A DNA stretch of 8,785 bases from assembly GCA_002724475.1 (NCBI GenBank), contig PBOO01000010.1, forward strand, positions 1 to 8,785, read 5' to 3'. A model generated the notes under the pieces. It was not told the DNA's origin. It saw only the letters and a list, made by a program, of their open reading frames with translations, and did no database searches. A program made the translations under genes and the position numbers. The first letter of the stretch is position 1, and each line of letters begins with the position of its first letter. Below are positions 7,055 through 8,785 of this stretch, in pieces. Origin of the DNA: Fidelibacterota bacterium (GTDB lineage: Bacteria > Fidelibacterota > Marinisomatia > Marinisomatales > TCS55).

Positions 7055-7543
7055 TTATCGTTTTGATTCGAATTCACCGGTTTCGGAATTTTTTATTACT
7101 TCATTATAATTGAAGCATTTACCGTTCATAGCAATATAGACACCACAATTCAAACTTTGAACAAATCCAATTGCTGCACCTAAATTAAATAGCCCATCAG
7201 AACTTCCAAATTTATAAGGAATCATAGCACCTGTTAAGACTATTACCTTATTTATATTTTTCTTAGCAATCGAATGTGCAGTTTTTACCATTGTGTCTGT
7301 ACCATGAGTCACTATAACCTTATTTTCATTAGAACTTTGACAATTGTCAACAATAAGTGATCTATCTGCATCTGTCATTTCAAGACTATCCTTCATCATT
7401 AAGGTTGATACATTTACATCTATCTTCGACCTGCCAAGATTAAGCATTTCACGTAAGTGAGTTTTGTTAAAGAACAGTTTACCTGTGAGTTCATCATATT
7501 CTTTATCGAACGTTCCACCAGTTACGAAAATTCTAATACTCAT
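7055..7543 (-). CDS. Single-domain asparaginase-like protein
   Basis: This is a 162-residue cytoplasmic protein equivalent to only the N-terminal domain of L-asparaginases (usual length about 320-350). I choose the ATG at 7543, 2 bases after the upstream stop; an in-frame TTG at 7549 would add two residues. Numbered from the ATG, the family landmarks are: TGGTFDK with the nucleophile-type Thr11, a Tyr16 that could match the second active-site Tyr, THGTDTM with Thr82-Asp83, IVLTGAM at 102-108, DGLFNL at 116-121, and NEVIKN with Lys151 in the position of the catalytic Lys. So the Thr-Asp-Lys triad is kept while the whole C-terminal domain is absent. Only 7 bases separate its stop from the convergent peptidase stop, so no decayed remnant lies beside it. 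Short stand-alone proteins of this type exist in other bacteria, so it is probably complete. Its reaction, presumably amide hydrolysis, is inferred. It forms a two-gene unit with the upstream unknown gene. Confidence 0.88.
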   Translation of the reverse strand: MSIRIFVTGGTFDKEYDELTGKLFFNKTHLREMLNLGRSKIDVNVSTLMMKDSLEMTDADRSLIVDNCQSSNENKVIVTHGTDTMVKTAHSIAKKNINKVIVLTGAMIPYKFGSSDGLFNLGAAIGFVQSLNCGVYIAMNGKCFNYNEVIKNSETGEFESKR

Positions 7544-7545
7544 AT

Positions 7546-8469
7546 TCAATCCAATAAATAAGGTGCATGCTTGAAAATAAATTTCTTTGCAGTTTTATCA
7601 CTACATCTCAGTTTATAAGCCAGTTTTTTTATATTAATTTTGTTAACATTTTTAAACATACAATCTTTAACGTAACCATCGATCATTCCATTTTCAATTA
7701 AAGTTATTATTTGAGCTTCAACTGGACTAGAGTACCATTTTCGGTGATTAGGATTTGCCCTTAAACTATATGAAGCATTTATCTTTTTAACACTTTCCGC
7801 TGAACTAAAAGCGACAGGATTGTTATCAGTTTTCATACCTCTTAAACCTGATGATAAAGTAGTTATTTCATGAACATCTTGACCGGAAGACATAAACCAA
7901 TCTTCATATTCTATGATCGGTTTGTAAAGTGTGTTATCAACTAACAATTTCTTACCGCCAGATAGTTTAGTCAAATATACATAAATCATTTTGTTAAATC
8001 TTTTGGTAAACTCAAAAGAGTTTAGTTTTAATGAGCATTTGTAAAGATACTCATTATTTAAAATTCTAACCGTAGGTTTATTAATTGCTGTGTTAGGAAC
8101 TGTATCGTTATTCAATATTGAACTACTAAGTGTGACTCTTACACCCCATAATGGCAATGGGTCAACTAAGTCATAAATCGCACCAGATTTTTTATATTCT
8201 TCATCACATAATCTATTATAATAGTCAATTCTTCCATTTATATAATCAATTGAATCCAGTCTAGATTTTTCATCATCAAATTTATAGTTTCTATAGAAAA
8301 CTTGATCTTGGATAGGATCATAAAATTCAACTTTATTAGATATATAATACCCGTTAGCGTGCTCTATTGGAAGCAAAGCCTTGATCCTCTCCCGTATGCT
8401 TGAGAATTTTCCAGATTCGGAGTATCCGACGAGGGATTTTACTACATTATATATTTCAGAATCGTTCAT
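7546..8469 (-). CDS. Unknown protein with possible C-terminal helix-turn-helix
   Basis: This is a 307-residue protein I do not recognise. It has no signal peptide or membrane segment, so it is probably cytoplasmic. The composition is polar and rich in Asn, Lys, Tyr, Ser and Ile, matching its very AT-rich DNA. The last 30 residues contain INIKKLAYKLRCSDKTAKKFI (about 278-298 in the protein), which has the spacing of a helix-turn-helix: 'LA..L..S..TA.k.I'. A regulator or DNA-binding role is therefore possible but not shown. Other visible pieces are DPLPLWGVRV at about 103-112, SSGLRGMKTDNNPVAFSSAE at about 206-225, and NHRKWYSSPVEAQI at about 241-254. The ATG at 8469 has no Shine-Dalgarno site. 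The asparaginase-like gene starts 2 bases after its stop, so the two are likely co-transcribed. A tandem 8-base repeat overlaps its probable promoter. Low G+C compared with the left genes hints at a separate origin. Confidence 0.8.
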   Translation of the reverse strand: MNDSEIYNVVKSLVGYSESGKFSSIRERIKALLPIEHANGYYISNKVEFYDPIQDQVFYRNYKFDDEKSRLDSIDYINGRIDYYNRLCDEEYKKSGAIYDLVDPLPLWGVRVTLSSSILNNDTVPNTAINKPTVRILNNEYLYKCSLKLNSFEFTKRFNKMIYVYLTKLSGGKKLLVDNTLYKPIIEYEDWFMSSGQDVHEITTLSSGLRGMKTDNNPVAFSSAESVKKINASYSLRANPNHRKWYSSPVEAQIITLIENGMIDGYVKDCMFKNVNKINIKKLAYKLRCSDKTAKKFIFKHAPYLLD

Positions 8470-8475
8470 TTATTT

Positions 8476-8491
8476 ATCGGAATATCGGAAT
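8476..8491. repeat. Two tandem copies of ATCGGAAT before the unknown gene
   Basis: Two perfect, directly adjacent copies (8476-8483 and 8484-8491) lie 7-22 bases upstream of the ATG at 8469. They overlap the inferred -10 box, where a bound repressor would block transcription. The unknown protein itself may carry a helix-turn-helix, so autoregulation is conceivable. The function is inference. Confidence 0.5.
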
Positions 8492-8510
8492 ATTTTAAAG
8501 TTATTGTCAA
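8481..8510 (-). promoter_or_regulatory. Candidate promoter of the unknown/asparaginase-like unit
   Basis: On the minus strand a perfect TTGACA (8510-8505) is followed after 18 bases by GATATT (8486-8481), which matches TATAAT at 4 of 6 positions. The start site would fall only a few bases before the ATG at 8469, giving a very short leader, in line with the missing Shine-Dalgarno site. The -35 match is strong, the -10 moderate. Confidence 0.5.
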
Positions 8511-8678
8511 TAGATTTGTGGAATAATAGAAATATTAACTATAAATATCTTATCATAATAATTTATACAAGATTAATATTATTATAATATAGTGCGATGC
8601 AATAAGGCTATTTTTATAAACTTTGGTCATTTATGTTAAGCTTTTTACCTTAAAACGGCACAAATTTTTGTTAATATG

Positions 8679-8724
8679 TTTATGTCAAATACATACAAAT
8701 ATTTATGACAAATTCATGTCAACA
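8679..8724. repeat. Cluster of TGTCA/TGACA half-sites
   Basis: TTTATGTCAAAT (8679-8690), TTTATGACAAAT (8702-8713) and TTCATGTCAACA (8713-8724) are three close copies, with a degenerate CATACAAAT (8692-8700) between the first two. The core positions are about 11 bases apart or multiples of that. Because TGTCA is the complement of TGACA, they also form TGTCA-N18-TGACA and TGACA-N6-TGTCA inverted pairs. This fits a multi-site operator on one face of the helix. It could serve the minus-strand unit from far upstream or a gene to the right of the window. Confidence 0.45.
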
Positions 8725-8785
8725 TTTGATTGATCATTTAACGGAATTTTAACCTTTCATTAAACTATATTTATTTAATTATTCT

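Larger units (their letters stand above)
8470..8785. other. AT-rich gene-free right end
   Basis: I see no convincing gene in these 316 bases on either strand; a short plus-strand frame crossing 8381-8587 antisense to the unknown gene has no family features. The stretch holds the likely promoter of the minus-strand unit (8476-8510), a TATAAT at 8583-8588 on the plus strand without a good -35 box, and the TGTCA/TGACA cluster at 8679-8724. It probably separates the minus-strand unit from whatever lies to the right. Confidence 0.6.

Noticed and set aside
7544..7549. TTG start for the asparaginase-like gene
   Set aside because: The in-frame ATG at 7543 follows directly and fits the family start (short lead before the TGGT motif).
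8381..8587. 68-codon plus-strand frame
   Set aside because: It starts antisense inside the unknown gene, has low-complexity content and no recognisable start signal or domain.
8571..8590. Plus-strand promoter around TATAAT at 8583
   Set aside because: No suitable -35 box at 16-18 bases and the surroundings are almost pure A/T, so the match is likely by chance.
1..8785. tRNA, rRNA, CRISPR array, transposase or insertion sequence
   Set aside because: I looked for cloverleaf-like segments, regularly spaced direct repeats with spacers, and mobile-element proteins, and saw none I could support.

Overview
The window looks like chromosomal DNA from a Gram-negative-type (outer-membrane-bearing) bacterium with an AT-rich genome. 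The evidence is Sec signal peptides, one lipobox, a small protein ending in an aromatic residue like an outer-membrane beta-barrel, and haem c-binding proteins that mature in the periplasm. The mix of genes (Ig-like surface protein, exported M24 peptidase, tandem-domain cytochrome, weak Shine-Dalgarno sites) fits the Bacteroidota/FCB-type marine lineages, and Marinimicrobia (SAR406) would be my guess. That placement is inference; no rRNA or marker gene is present.

Left edge, minus strand: the first 343 codons of a secreted protein with Ig-like (BIG2-type) domains run off the window at base 1. It has the only strong Shine-Dalgarno site seen here. Next comes a tightly packed minus-strand operon, read right to left: a threonine-synthase-like PLP enzyme (5608 to 4508), an endonuclease/exonuclease/phosphatase-fold lipoprotein (4505 to 3426), a small putative outer-membrane beta-barrel (3429 to 2671), and a secreted five-haem cytochrome built from five tandem class I domains (2681 to 1098). 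The junctions are a 2-base gap, a 4-base ATGA overlap and an 11-base overlap, so the genes are probably co-transcribed and partly translationally coupled.

Middle: a 104-base divergent control region (5609-5712) holds two inverted repeats. Reading right from it is an exported M24 metallopeptidase of the Xaa-Pro aminopeptidase type (5713-7047).

Right part, minus strand: a two-gene unit converges on the peptidase gene with only 7 bases between the stop codons. It has an unrecognised 307-residue protein with a possible C-terminal helix-turn-helix, followed 2 bases later by a single-domain asparaginase-like protein that keeps its catalytic residues. This part is visibly more AT-rich than the left: by hand count, bases 301-360 have 30 G/C of 60 and bases 8041-8100 have 17 of 60. 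The 316-base gene-free right end has a perfect TTGACA box, an 8-base tandem repeat over the likely -10 region of the unknown gene, and a cluster of TGTCA/TGACA half-sites. It looks like an accessory or transferred segment with its own control region.

The most noteworthy items are the pentahaem tandem cytochrome, its tight coupling to a barrel and a lipoprotein nuclease/phosphatase, and the compact asparaginase-like/unknown pair. I saw no tRNA, rRNA, CRISPR array, transposase or convincing intrinsic terminator.
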